A DNA stretch of 45,862 nt from Verrucomicrobiota bacterium (lineage in GTDB: Bacteria; Verrucomicrobiota; Verrucomicrobiia; Chthoniobacterales; UBA10450), in the NCBI GenBank assembly GCA_003218475.1, contig QHNR01000063.1, positions 1,305-47,166 on the forward strand, read 5' to 3'. A program made the translations under genes and the position numbers. Of the stretch, positions 35,353-44,236 are shown in pieces. Under the pieces are notes generated by a model. That model was not told where the DNA came from. It ran no database searches and worked only from the letters and a program-made list of their open reading frames with translations. The stretch's first letter is position 1. The number at the start of each line of letters is the position of its first letter.

Positions 35353-36525
35353 ATGAGAACAAAACTGTCTTTCTTCGCTGGCGCGGTGTTCGCAACAGTC
35401 GGGCACCTAGGAGCGGGCTCGATGGAACTCGCGCCGAAGGAGACCGCGCCGCCATCAATTACTCAGAGCGAGCCGTGGCAATTTACGATTGCGGTGCCCG
35501 GTTGGCTGGCGAGCTTCAACGGGACAATCGGGATCCGTGGGGTTAACGCGAACATCGACGTCCCCGTCACCGAAGTTCTGCAGCATTTTGACGCGATTTT
35601 GGCGGGGCGGGTCGAGGCACAAAAAGGACCCTTCGGAATATTCGGTGAAGCGATCTACATGGGTCTTTCGGACGTCACGCAGATAAACGGATTGATCAAC
35701 AACATCCATGAAACAGTGGACCTAACTTACGTTGACGGTGCCTTAAGTTGGCGGCTCGTTAACCAGCCGCGCTGGTTCCTGAATTTCGCTGCCGGCACGC
35801 ACTACACCACCGTCTACGAACAACTGGAACTACATTCCGACCCGATCCTGATTCAACAGACAAGCAAACAGTTCGTTGACAATATCGCCGACGATTTGCG
35901 GGACCGCCTTAACAAGGACATTTCTAACAGCGAATTTCTTGCTGCTCTCAAGGGCACAATCGAGGCAGACATTGTCAGCCGGATCGACAAGCATAACTTG
36001 TTAGAACGCCACGAAAGTAAACCAAGAATTCCAATCGGTCCCTTGGGCGGGCGCATTGAAGAAGATGTTGCTCAACGGGTCGAGAATTTTATTGAGAAGG
36101 AAAAGGCCGCTTTGGAGGCACGGATAGATGCGCTCAGGCTCATGGGAGCCGCACGTCGCGCCGCGGTTGCTCGCGCCGTTAATGCGGCTAAGGCGCGAAT
36201 CGCGAATCAACTTGCGCTTCGCCTGGACAAGAGCCTGAGCCAAACTTTGTCAAAAGACGATTACTGGTTCGATCCATATGTCGGATTGCGCGCCCGTTAC
36301 AATTTTAACAGGACGTTTTACACCGCAGTCCGCGGCGAGATCGGAGGATTCGGCGTAGGCGCCGACCTGATGTGGGAGGTCGAGACCGTGGTTGGTATCA
36401 ACCTGACGCGTTCCATCTTTACAGAGATCGGTTACCGGGCACTCGGCGCTGACTACGAGAATAACGGGCTCCTTTTCGACGCAGTGCTGCACGGCCCGCA
36501 AATCACAACGGGGATCACCTTCTGA
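35353..36525 (+). CDS. outer-membrane beta-barrel protein with internal helical insert
   Basis: The 390-residue protein has a signal peptide (FFAGAVFATVGHLGAG). The N-terminal half is beta-rich (WQFTIAVPGWLASFNGTIGI, GPFGIFGEAIYMGLSD, VDGALSWRLVNQPRWFLNF). About residues 170-295 are strongly helical and charged (FVDNIADDLRDRLNKDI, RVENFIEKEKAALEARID, AARRAAVARAVNAAKARI). Final strands return (YVGLRARYNFNRTFYTAVR, VVGINLTRSIFTEIGYRAL) and end in PQITTGITF, with the terminal Phe of barrel proteins. The helical insert looks like a coiled coil or a periplasmic plug. Its upstream motif is shared with the sulfatase gene. Confidence 0.8.
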   Translation: MRTKLSFFAGAVFATVGHLGAGSMELAPKETAPPSITQSEPWQFTIAVPGWLASFNGTIGIRGVNANIDVPVTEVLQHFDAILAGRVEAQKGPFGIFGEAIYMGLSDVTQINGLINNIHETVDLTYVDGALSWRLVNQPRWFLNFAAGTHYTTVYEQLELHSDPILIQQTSKQFVDNIADDLRDRLNKDISNSEFLAALKGTIEADIVSRIDKHNLLERHESKPRIPIGPLGGRIEEDVAQRVENFIEKEKAALEARIDALRLMGAARRAAVARAVNAAKARIANQLALRLDKSLSQTLSKDDYWFDPYVGLRARYNFNRTFYTAVRGEIGGFGVGADLMWEVETVVGINLTRSIFTEIGYRALGADYENNGLLFDAVLHGPQITTGITF

Positions 36526-36568
36526 AGCATTCGTTAGGAACTTATTAAGTCGCTCTTCAAGGCTGGAA

Positions 36569-37036
36569 ATGCTAATCAGGGTAAACTGGCCAACTAAGCC
36601 GCGAATAGCCACAAAAGTCAAAGCAGATGCGGCAAAATTCATCGCCGTTATCGCGATCGTATGCACAGTATTCTTTGTGGGCTGTGCCACCACACAGACT
36701 ACCATGCAGAACAGAGAAAGCATGCTGGTGGCCTCCGGATTTAAGGTCATCACGCCTAAGACGGCAGCGCAGCAACAAAAGCTCCAAAACCTTTCGCCGG
36801 GCAAGGTAACCATGATCCATAAAGGGAAGAAAACATATTACATCTTCCCGGACCCGGTCCACAACCGCTCTTATGTTGGCGGACCCAGAGAGTACCAGGC
36901 TTACCAACAACTCCGTGCTACAAATAGACTTTCGAAGGAGAATCTCGAAAGCGGCGAGATGTACCAGGATTCGGAGATGCAGTGGAGTTCATGGGGCGGA
37001 TGGGGAGCCGGCTGGAGTGCGAACGTTTTCGAATGA
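36569..37036 (+). CDS. putative lipoprotein
   Basis: The 155-residue protein has an N-terminal hydrophobic segment (FIAVIAIVCTVFFVGC) with a lipobox-like FVGC, so Cys39 can be lipidated. The mature part includes FKVITPKTAAQQQKLQNL, GKVTMIHKGKKTYYIFPD and YVGGPREYQAYQQL. I know similar proteins as hypothetical in Verrucomicrobia. Starting at ATG 36569 fits the lipobox. It lies 43 bases after the barrel gene on the same strand, without a copy of the shared motif of its own, so the two may be an operon. Confidence 0.65.
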   Translation: MLIRVNWPTKPRIATKVKADAAKFIAVIAIVCTVFFVGCATTQTTMQNRESMLVASGFKVITPKTAAQQQKLQNLSPGKVTMIHKGKKTYYIFPDPVHNRSYVGGPREYQAYQQLRATNRLSKENLESGEMYQDSEMQWSSWGGWGAGWSANVFE

Positions 37037-37132
37037 ATGAGAGGGTGTGACAAATCGCTGCCACGGCCATTGCGCAGCGCTTTAGCTTGCCTCGGGCAGT
37101 GAGCTGATAGGATCTCGCGGCGGAGAGGATGG

Positions 37133-37148
37133 GACCAAGGTCCAATAG
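37133..37148 (+). promoter_or_regulatory. GACYAAGGTCC motif
   Basis: GACCAAGGTCCAATAG is the best consensus match in the window, with the palindromic core. It lies 35 bases before ATG 37184 of a 59-residue ORF, which supports the reality of that ORF. Confidence 0.6.
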
Positions 37149-37183
37149 CGACAGCCGGCCAAAGTGCACATTTTTTTGCTTGA

Positions 37184-37363
37184 ATGGCGCGGCATAAATA
37201 CGTTCAAAACTTTTTCGCGATAATCGAGTTCGTGATCATTTTCCTGGTCATTGCCTTCTTGGCGACTACCACCGTTCCAGGCCTCCTGCGCCTCCGCAAA
37301 CGCTCGCGGACATCTAAGATTATGCCCTTGCCACAATCATCAGATCGGCTCGCAACTGGATGA
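37184..37363 (+). CDS. 59-residue single-helix protein, prepilin-like N-terminus
   Basis: ATG 37184 opens a 59-residue ORF ending at TGA 37361-37363. It reads MARHKYVQNFFAIIEFVIIF and continues through a hydrophobic helix (VIAFLATTTVPGLL) into a basic tail (RLRKRSRTSK). The Glu near the start of a long hydrophobic helix followed by LATTTVPGLLRLR recalls the N-terminus of type IV pilin/pseudopilin proteins. But the usual Gly before the cleavage site is absent, so that similarity is tentative. No strong ribosome binding site is seen. The shared regulatory motif 35 bases upstream is the main argument for expression. Confidence 0.5.
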   Translation: MARHKYVQNFFAIIEFVIIFLVIAFLATTTVPGLLRLRKRSRTSKIMPLPQSSDRLATG

Positions 37364-37432
37364 GCGAGCGGCCGAATCTTTCGGACATTCGTTCGGCACT
37401 CTCGTTTTACCGATGTAACGCTGTAACCCTAC

Positions 37433-38059
37433 GTGTCCAAATACAACAAAAACAGGAACGCCCGCGGGAAGGTCACGGCAGCGAGTAACAAATCGACAGT
37501 GAAAAGGCATTACAGTAAATTACTGTTCGCAGCCGTGGCGCTCATTCCCGCCGCCTTGTTCGCGCAGAGTCTTGCTCCAACACCTCCCTTTGCTGATCAG
37601 GCCGAACTTTCCAAAGTGGCAGAATGGGTGCTTTCTCAAGGCACTGAAGAGTCGATAGCCCCTGAGCTGGCGGCTATACTCGGACTTGGCAGTGATCGTC
37701 TTCCAGTGAAGCTAAAGTCGTATCGTACGACGGAGGGTATTAGTCTCACATTTGCTTTCAGCACTAACCCAAAGCAAGAGGGCATCGTGATTTCTGCGCT
37801 CAAAACAATGGCAGATAAGATGGAAATTTATTCCGTTGGCACTGCCTGGCTTACGGACAGATCAGGAACTCTTCGCCAAACGATAGCGGTAGATGCTTCC
37901 GGCGCCAGGGTTCTTCCAAACAGTTCCCACGCAGCGAAATTTCAAGACATAAAGGCCTTCTTCATCAAGAAACTTCAGGCCACCAGTCCGACTACTGCCT
38001 TATCACCCTCTCCCAGAATATCTGCAACACGTGTGGGAGGGAAAAAAGAAACCAAGTGA
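37433..38059 (+). CDS. secreted protein of unknown function
   Basis: The 208-residue ORF starts at GTG 37433. A basic N-terminus (SKYNKNRNARGKVTAASNKS) precedes a hydrophobic export segment (LLFAAVALIPAALFAQS). The mature domain has LSKVAEWVLSQGTEESIAPE, LPVKLKSYRTTEGISLTFAFS and DASGARVLPNSSHAAKFQDI. It ends with a Ser/Thr-rich tail. I do not recognise a family. It lies between the small prepilin-like ORF and the sulfatase gene, all on the same strand, and may be co-transcribed with the former. Confidence 0.6.
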   Translation: MSKYNKNRNARGKVTAASNKSTVKRHYSKLLFAAVALIPAALFAQSLAPTPPFADQAELSKVAEWVLSQGTEESIAPELAAILGLGSDRLPVKLKSYRTTEGISLTFAFSTNPKQEGIVISALKTMADKMEIYSVGTAWLTDRSGTLRQTIAVDASGARVLPNSSHAAKFQDIKAFFIKKLQATSPTTALSPSPRISATRVGGKKETK

Positions 38060-38138
38060 TAAGAGTTCAATGAAACTACAAAGCTGCGATCTGCTGACGC
38101 TCTTAGCCTCGCCTTGGGCACGGCGGGACAGCGCATGG

Positions 38139-38159
38139 CATAGGCCTAAAGTCCTATAG
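38139..38159 (+). promoter_or_regulatory. GGCCTAAAGTCC variant of the shared motif
   Basis: Identical over 21 bases to the copy at 35256-35276 (core GGCCTAAAGTCCTATAG). It lies 69 bases before ATG 38229 of the arylsulfatase gene, at nearly the same distance as in front of the barrel gene at 35353. Confidence 0.65.
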
Positions 38160-38228
38160 GGAAATTACCTAAGGCACACCAAATTGCGCTTACTCAGATG
38201 AGTTGGTGAGTAGCAACAATCAGAACAA

Positions 38229-40763
38229 ATGCCTATGAAATCAGCAAGACAGATCTTCCTTTGCGGGATGGTCGCTGCCGCCGTCATGGCGGTTGCGCCT
38301 TCTGTCCGAACCCAAGTGCAAATCACTGGCGAGCCTGGCTCGCCCAGCGCCACGACGACCATTGACGGCAAACAACTGCCGCCGCCACCGATGAAGTTCG
38401 GCGGCGTGATCAAGGAAAGCGTTTCGGATTCCACACCCTGGTGGCCGCCGCGCGTCGTCCCGCCCAAGGGCGCGCCCAACATCGTGCTCATCATGACTGA
38501 CGACCAAGGCTACGGTATTTCGAGTACCTTCGGCGGCGTCATCCCGACGCCGGCCCTGGATCGCATCGCGAAATCGGGGCTGCGCTACACGCAGTTTCAT
38601 TCTACCGCGCTCTGCTCGCCTACGCGTGCCGCGTTGATCACCGGTCGCAATCATCACTCGGTGGGCTTCGGCGTGGTCGGCGAATTGGCCACCGGCTATC
38701 CGGGCTACGATTCCGTCATTGAGCCGGACAAGGCCACCATCGCTGAAATCCTGAAGGAGAATGGCTACGCGACATCGTGGTTCGGGAAAGAACATAACAC
38801 CCCCACCTATCAATACAGTCTGGCCGGGCCTTATGACCAATGGCCTTCAGGCATGGGCTTCGAGTATTTCTACGGGTTCATGGGTGGCGAGACCGACCAG
38901 TGGACGCCTTACTTGTTCAAGGATCATACGCAGATTACTCCGTGGGTTGGGCATCCGGGTTACAACCTCACGACCGATATGGCGGATGAGGCCGTCAAGT
39001 ATTTGCATAGCATGAACGCGGTCGCCCCGGACAAGCCGTTCTTCCTTTATTACGTCCCCGGGGGCACGCATTCGCCGCATCAGCCCACAAAGGAGTGGAT
39101 TGACAAGATCCACGCGATGCACCTGTTCGACAACGGCTGGGAAAAGTTGCGTGAGACGATATTTGAAAACCAAAAGAAGCTCGGCGTCATCCCCGCCGAC
39201 ACGCAACTGACTGCATGGCCGGACGGACAGGCCGAATTTGGCGGCGCGAAGCTGCCCCGGTGGGATTCACTTTCGCCGATCCAAAAGAAACTTTGCGTCC
39301 GCCAGGCCGAGGTCTTCGCCGCCTACGCTGCCTACACCGATTATGAAATCGGCCGCGTGATCCAGGAGGTTCAGGATCAAGGCAAGCTCGACAACACGCT
39401 TGTCATCTACATCTGCGGCGACAACGGCACGAGTCCCGAAGGCACGTTGGAGGGCACCTACAATACGTTGACGGCTTACAACGGCATTCTGAAATTGCCG
39501 GAGGCGTTGCAGTTGCTGCATTACGAGGATTGGGGATCGGACAAAACCTATCCGCACATGGCGGTGGGCTGGACGTGGGCTTTTGACACGCCGTTCAAAT
39601 GGACTAAGCAAGTGGCGTCGCATTTCGGCGGCACGCGGCAGGGCATGGCCATTTCCTGGCCCGGCCACATCACGGATGCGGGCGCCATCCGCACGCAGTT
39701 TCACCATGTCATTGACATCGTGCCCACCATTCTCGAAGCCACCGGCATCAAGGCTCCCGATTTAGTCAATGGTATCCCGCAAAAACCGATTGAAGGCGTT
39801 AGCATGGCTTACACGTTCGATCCCGCGGCCGCGGGACCAAACGTCCCGTCGAAGCATGAGACGCAGTACTTCGAGATGGTTGGCAACCGTGCGATCTATC
39901 ACGACGGCTGGATTGCTGCTACTACACCACCATCCGCGCCTTGGCTCCTGGGCGCTACGATGCCTCCGTTGGGTAACTATAAATGGGAACTCTACAACGT
40001 CGCCAAGGATTATTCTGAGAACAACGACCTCGCTGCTCAGCAGCCGGACAAACTGAAGGAAATGCAGGCATTGTTCCTGACCGAGGCGGCAAAATATCAG
40101 GTTTTCCCCTTGGACAACTCGGGCTTTGTGCGCGTGCTCGCGCCGAAGCCGAGCACGACCGCCGGCAAAACAGAATTCACCTACACGGGTGTGAACGCCG
40201 GCATTCCCTTCGGCAATGCGCCCGGCATTTTGGATAAGGACTACACCATCACCGCCGAGATAACGGTTCCCAAAGGCGGCGCGGAGGGAATGATCGTAAC
40301 GATGGGTGGACGTTTTGGCGGTTATGGCCTTTTCCTGCAAAAGGGCAAGCCGATTTTCGCCTACAACCTTCTTGATATGGAGCGATTCCGCTGGGAGGGC
40401 GGCATAGGTGGTAGGATAGGCGAAGACTTCTTTGGCCGTGCGCTCGCGCCAGGCAAACACACACTCGTGTTCGACTTCAAATACGACGGCCCCGGCCCTG
40501 GCAAGGGCGGTACTGGCGTATTTACGGTGGACGGCAGGGAGTTGGCGAAGAAGACGATCGCGCACACGATTCCGTTGATCATGACCGTTGACGAAACCTT
40601 CGACATCGGCCTGGATACCGGCACGGGAGTGGACGAGAGCTACAAGCTGCCGTTCAGGTTCACCGGCACGATTGACAAGCTCACCTTCAAGCTGGGCCGG
40701 TCTCAAATGACCGCGGCGGAACAGCGGGCCATTGAGGAGAAACTCATCCTAGCCACGGACTAA
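38229..40763 (+). CDS. arylsulfatase (type I, Cys-type formylglycine)
   Basis: The 844-residue protein hydrolyses sulfate esters. A signal peptide (FLCGMVAAAVMAVAP) predicts export. The sulfatase domain begins at APNIVLIMTDDQGYG with the metal-binding Asp pair, then has the formylglycine motif CSPTRAALITGR with Cys129 (C-x-P-x-R). Further landmarks are WFGKEHNTP, PFFLYYVPGGTHSPH and IYICGDNGTSPEG with the second metal site. A C-terminal beta-sandwich domain (about 640-830, with GKHTLVFDFKYDG) follows. Cys129 must be converted by a maturase, which is not in the window. The ATG at 38235 is an alternative start. Preceded by the shared motif and followed by a small membrane protein gene. Confidence 0.93.
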   Translation: MPMKSARQIFLCGMVAAAVMAVAPSVRTQVQITGEPGSPSATTTIDGKQLPPPPMKFGGVIKESVSDSTPWWPPRVVPPKGAPNIVLIMTDDQGYGISSTFGGVIPTPALDRIAKSGLRYTQFHSTALCSPTRAALITGRNHHSVGFGVVGELATGYPGYDSVIEPDKATIAEILKENGYATSWFGKEHNTPTYQYSLAGPYDQWPSGMGFEYFYGFMGGETDQWTPYLFKDHTQITPWVGHPGYNLTTDMADEAVKYLHSMNAVAPDKPFFLYYVPGGTHSPHQPTKEWIDKIHAMHLFDNGWEKLRETIFENQKKLGVIPADTQLTAWPDGQAEFGGAKLPRWDSLSPIQKKLCVRQAEVFAAYAAYTDYEIGRVIQEVQDQGKLDNTLVIYICGDNGTSPEGTLEGTYNTLTAYNGILKLPEALQLLHYEDWGSDKTYPHMAVGWTWAFDTPFKWTKQVASHFGGTRQGMAISWPGHITDAGAIRTQFHHVIDIVPTILEATGIKAPDLVNGIPQKPIEGVSMAYTFDPAAAGPNVPSKHETQYFEMVGNRAIYHDGWIAATTPPSAPWLLGATMPPLGNYKWELYNVAKDYSENNDLAAQQPDKLKEMQALFLTEAAKYQVFPLDNSGFVRVLAPKPSTTAGKTEFTYTGVNAGIPFGNAPGILDKDYTITAEITVPKGGAEGMIVTMGGRFGGYGLFLQKGKPIFAYNLLDMERFRWEGGIGGRIGEDFFGRALAPGKHTLVFDFKYDGPGPGKGGTGVFTVDGRELAKKTIAHTIPLIMTVDETFDIGLDTGTGVDESYKLPFRFTGTIDKLTFKLGRSQMTAAEQRAIEEKLILATD

Positions 40764-40811
40764 GCGGATAAGCAACAGCAGCAGCGAAAGACGAGGCGTA
40801 AGCAAATCGAG

Positions 40812-41168
40812 ATGAAGCAACTGCTCACTCTCGCTGCCGTGATCGAAGCGGTCACGGGTCTGGCGTTGATAGTTGCTCCGTCGCTTGCGGGGCGACTCTT
40901 ACTCGGCGCGCAAGGTACCGGCGTCGCCATACCGGTAGCTCGCGTACTCGGTATCGCCTTGATCGCATTAGGGATCGCCTGCTGGCCGGGCCCGGCATTG
41001 CTCGGTATGCTAGCCTACGGCGCGCTTGTTACTGCGTACCTCTTGTATCTTGGTATTCGCGGTGAGTGGGCCGGCCCGCTGCTATGGCCCGCAGTCGTGT
41101 TGCATGCGGCGCTGACGCTGCTTCTCGCCCGGGCTTGGTGCAAGCCATCAAAGAACAGAGCAACATAA
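40812..41168 (+). CDS. small multi-pass membrane protein
   Basis: The 118-residue product has about four hydrophobic helices (LLTLAAVIEAVTGLALIVAP, VARVLGIALIALGIACW, ALLGMLAYGALVTAYLLYLG, LLWPAVVLHAALTLLLARAW). It has a short basic tail. Small proteins of this kind are known next to sulfatase genes, but a function is not assigned. It starts 48 bases after the sulfatase stop on the same strand, so it is probably its operon partner. Confidence 0.65.
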   Translation: MKQLLTLAAVIEAVTGLALIVAPSLAGRLLLGAQGTGVAIPVARVLGIALIALGIACWPGPALLGMLAYGALVTAYLLYLGIRGEWAGPLLWPAVVLHAALTLLLARAWCKPSKNRAT

Positions 41169-41215
41169 CAACTGGCCGAATCGAAAAAGGGTGTAATCAT
41201 TACTGAGATCACGTC

Positions 41216-41482
41216 ATGAGCTGGGTCACACTACTTTGGTCGATGGACGCTGCGTTCTGTTTCACGCTGGCGTGGATCTATTTGCTGGTGTCGCTCCAGC
41301 AGCGGCAGAGGTGGGACCATTGGCTGTTTTCGTGCTGCGCCATGGCGGCTGGAGCGAACGATTCTAGGCCAACGCGCAAACTCGGTCGCGGCTTCTCTAA
41401 TTTTTTCTTGGCGCCGGCTGAAGTTTTCGTGAGCGTTACATCAGTCGCTCGAGGCCGACGTAGAAATAAGAAGATTCGCTGA
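41216..41482 (+). pseudogene. N-terminal remnant of a sensor kinase gene
   Basis: The first 50 residues (MSWVTLLWSMDAAFCFTLAW, then IYLLV and RQRW) match the start of the kinase at 30821 at protein and DNA level (ATGAGCTGG..CACACT..TTTGGTCGATGG). After about 41355 similarity stops and the ORF continues with unrelated Arg/Ser-rich residues for 35 codons. The remnant ends 12 bases before the third kinase gene. It shows that a kinase of the 30821 type once stood here and that its sensor part was replaced or deleted. Probably not functional. Confidence 0.7.
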
Positions 41483-41494
41483 GGCGGTGAGGCG

Positions 41495-44236
41495 ATGCAC
41501 TCGCGACCTTTTTCCAAGCTGCCAGTAATTGGTATTTTAACAGTTGTCTATTTCATTGCCGGCAAGTTCGGATTGATGCTGGCATCTTTGCACGCAAGTG
41601 CATCGCCGGTGTGGCCGGCAGCGGGAATTGCGCTCGCGGCATTGCTCGTACTCGGTTACCGAGCCTGGCCTGCAATTTTTATCGGTGCATTTCTGGTGAA
41701 CGTTACCACTGCGGGCAATGTCGCCACATCGCTTGCCGTCGCGAGCGGCAACACGCTCGAGGCTGTTTGCGGTGCCTGGCTGGTGAATAGGTTCGCCGGC
41801 GGCACAACCGTCTTCGATCGTCCGCAAGGTGCCGTTAAGTTCGCGCTCGCAGCAGTGGTTAGCACAGTTATCGGTCCAGCTTTTGGGGTGACCAGTCTTG
41901 CACTTGGTGGATTTGCCGATTGGGCCAATTTTGCTGCGATCTGGATGACGTGGTGGCTGGGCGACACAACGGGCGATCTTCTGATCGCTCCATTGATTAT
42001 TCTCTGGAGCATCCCATCAAAACGGCGCTGGAACAGGAGGGAAGCTGTTGAAGTGGGCATCCTCCTACTGCTGTTGTTCGTCCTCAGCGAAGCGGTCTTT
42101 TGCGGATGGCTTACAATTTCGGCCAGGAATTATCCAATCGCATTCATCTCCCTGCCGATTGTGATTTGGACGGCCTTCCGCTTCACGCAGCGCGAAACCG
42201 CTACGGGCATCTTTATTCTCTCAGCGATCGCGATTTGGGGCACAATGCATGGTTTCGGGCCATTCGTCGGGGAAACCGAAAACCAGTCGCTTCTTGCTCT
42301 GCAGTCCTGGACGGCTGTGCTCACCATTACTGCGATGGCGCTTTCCGCGGGCATGGCGGAACGCGGGCGGGCTGAGAAGGCACTGCGGGAAAGCGAAGCG
42401 CGCATGAGCCTCGCGGTTAACGCGGCGAACCTCGGTCTGATGGTTTGGGACATCCTGGGTGACGAACGTTGGGTAACGGAGAAATGGAGACAGTTGTTCG
42501 GCTTCGCGGATTCGAAGCCAGTGACGTTTAACCGATTTCTCCAGATAGTGCACCCCGGCGATCGCGAACGTGTAAAGCAAGTTGTGCAGCACGTGTTGGA
42601 GCACGGTCGGGAGTACGAAATCGAATATCGCATCACGCGGCCGGACGGAAGCACCCGCTGGATCGCTGGTCATGGCAGCGTCGAGTTAGACGAAGGTGGC
42701 AAAGCGGTCTTAGCGCGCGGCGTGTCGCGCGACATCACCAAGCGCAAAATAGCGGAGGAAGAGTTGCGTGAGAGCGAAGCGCGTTTTCGCACCGTAGCCA
42801 ACGCCGCGCCCGTGATGATCTGGATGTCAGATCCAGACAAACTTTGCACCTTCTTTAACAAAGGGTGGCTTGACTTTACCGGCCGAACTCTGGAGCAGGA
42901 GCTTGGAAATGGATGGGCAGAAGGCGTGCACCCGGAAGACATAGATCGCTACCTCGACATTTATCAAAATTCCTTCAACGCGCGCGAATCGTTTACAATG
43001 GAATATCGGCTGCGGCGAAGTGACGGTGAATACCGCTGGGTTCTGGACATTGGAACGCCGCGCTTTGCGTCCGATGGCGCGTTCATCGGTTACATCGGCT
43101 CATGCATTGACATTACTGAGCGGAAGGCCGCTGAAGAGAAATTCCGGCTCGTGCTCGATGCTGCGCCCAACGCAATGATTATGGTCGACCCAGCCGGTGT
43201 GATCAACTTCGCTAACGCGTCGGCAGCAACCGTCTTCGGCTATTCTCTCAGCGAGTTGATCGGCTGCCAGATCGAAATGTTGATTCCAAAACGTTTCCGC
43301 GATCGACATCCCGGCTATCGCAAAGATTTTCTTTCTCACCCCAGCGGCCGCGCAATGGGAGTCGGGCGCGATCTTTTTGGTCGTCGGAAAGACGGCAGCG
43401 AATTTCCCGTAGAAGTGGGACTTAGCCCGATGCGCACGACGCGAGGCGTATTTGTTCTGGCATCATTGATCGACATTACCGCACGCAAGGCCGCTGAAGT
43501 GGAGGCGCGCCAGCGTCGCGAACAGGTCGAACTTCTCGGCCGGGTCAGCTTGCTTGGCGAGATGACTGCTTCTCTCGCGCACGAATTAAACCAACCGCTT
43601 GCGGCGATCGTGAACAACGCCACCGCCGCGATGCAATACATCGAACAGGGCAAGCTCGACCCCGAACAACTACAGGAGATTCTTACCGACGTGGTGGGAG
43701 ACAGTCGCCGCGCGCATGACATCATGCGTAATGTGCGGAGTGCGATTAAGAAGGGCAGCGCGATTCGCGGGCGGATCAATTTGAACGACGTGGTGAAAGC
43801 CGTCACGCACATGGTTCACCCGGATGCCGCCGCACACTTCTGCAAGGTGGAAATGTCCCTCGCGCCAAATTTGCCGACCATCGAAGGGGATCCCACCCAG
43901 ATTCAGCAGGTGTTGATTAATCTCGTGAGCAACGCCTTTGATGCGATGCGTGGTACGCCGCCGAGCCGCCGGAAGGTGGAGATTGCCACGAATTACAATG
44001 GCGACGGCACGATCTCTGTCGCCGTGCGCGACTATGGTTCCGGGATCGCAGAGCCAACGCAGGAGCGCCTTTTCGAGCATTTCTTCACCACGAAAGAGGA
44101 AGGTCTCGGAATGGGTCTTGCCATCGTGCGCTCGATCGTCGAAGCACATGGGGGAAGCATTGCAGCCGAAAACGCCGATGGAGGTGGCGCGCGTTTTCGT
44201 TTTCGTCTGCCGACTAAGGAGGGGATGCCACAATGA
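41495..44236 (+). CDS. MASE1-PAS-PAS-PAS sensor histidine kinase
   Basis: The 913-residue protein has a MASE1 membrane sensor at about residues 10-290 (FGLMLASLHASASPVWPAAG, GNTLEAVCGAWLVNRF), three PAS domains at about 297-418, 428-543 and 546-664, and His696 in SLAHELNQPLAAIV. The ATPase domain has VLINLVSNAFDAM, DYGSGIA and GLGMGLAIVRSIVEAHGG. It is FixL-class. The PAS block is very similar to that of the 30821 kinase. The stop overlaps the next gene's ATG as ATGA, so kinase and FixJ-type regulator are translationally coupled and are the best cognate pair in the window. Confidence 0.93.
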   Translation: MHSRPFSKLPVIGILTVVYFIAGKFGLMLASLHASASPVWPAAGIALAALLVLGYRAWPAIFIGAFLVNVTTAGNVATSLAVASGNTLEAVCGAWLVNRFAGGTTVFDRPQGAVKFALAAVVSTVIGPAFGVTSLALGGFADWANFAAIWMTWWLGDTTGDLLIAPLIILWSIPSKRRWNRREAVEVGILLLLLFVLSEAVFCGWLTISARNYPIAFISLPIVIWTAFRFTQRETATGIFILSAIAIWGTMHGFGPFVGETENQSLLALQSWTAVLTITAMALSAGMAERGRAEKALRESEARMSLAVNAANLGLMVWDILGDERWVTEKWRQLFGFADSKPVTFNRFLQIVHPGDRERVKQVVQHVLEHGREYEIEYRITRPDGSTRWIAGHGSVELDEGGKAVLARGVSRDITKRKIAEEELRESEARFRTVANAAPVMIWMSDPDKLCTFFNKGWLDFTGRTLEQELGNGWAEGVHPEDIDRYLDIYQNSFNARESFTMEYRLRRSDGEYRWVLDIGTPRFASDGAFIGYIGSCIDITERKAAEEKFRLVLDAAPNAMIMVDPAGVINFANASAATVFGYSLSELIGCQIEMLIPKRFRDRHPGYRKDFLSHPSGRAMGVGRDLFGRRKDGSEFPVEVGLSPMRTTRGVFVLASLIDITARKAAEVEARQRREQVELLGRVSLLGEMTASLAHELNQPLAAIVNNATAAMQYIEQGKLDPEQLQEILTDVVGDSRRAHDIMRNVRSAIKKGSAIRGRINLNDVVKAVTHMVHPDAAAHFCKVEMSLAPNLPTIEGDPTQIQQVLINLVSNAFDAMRGTPPSRRKVEIATNYNGDGTISVAVRDYGSGIAEPTQERLFEHFFTTKEEGLGMGLAIVRSIVEAHGGSIAAENADGGGARFRFRLPTKEGMPQ

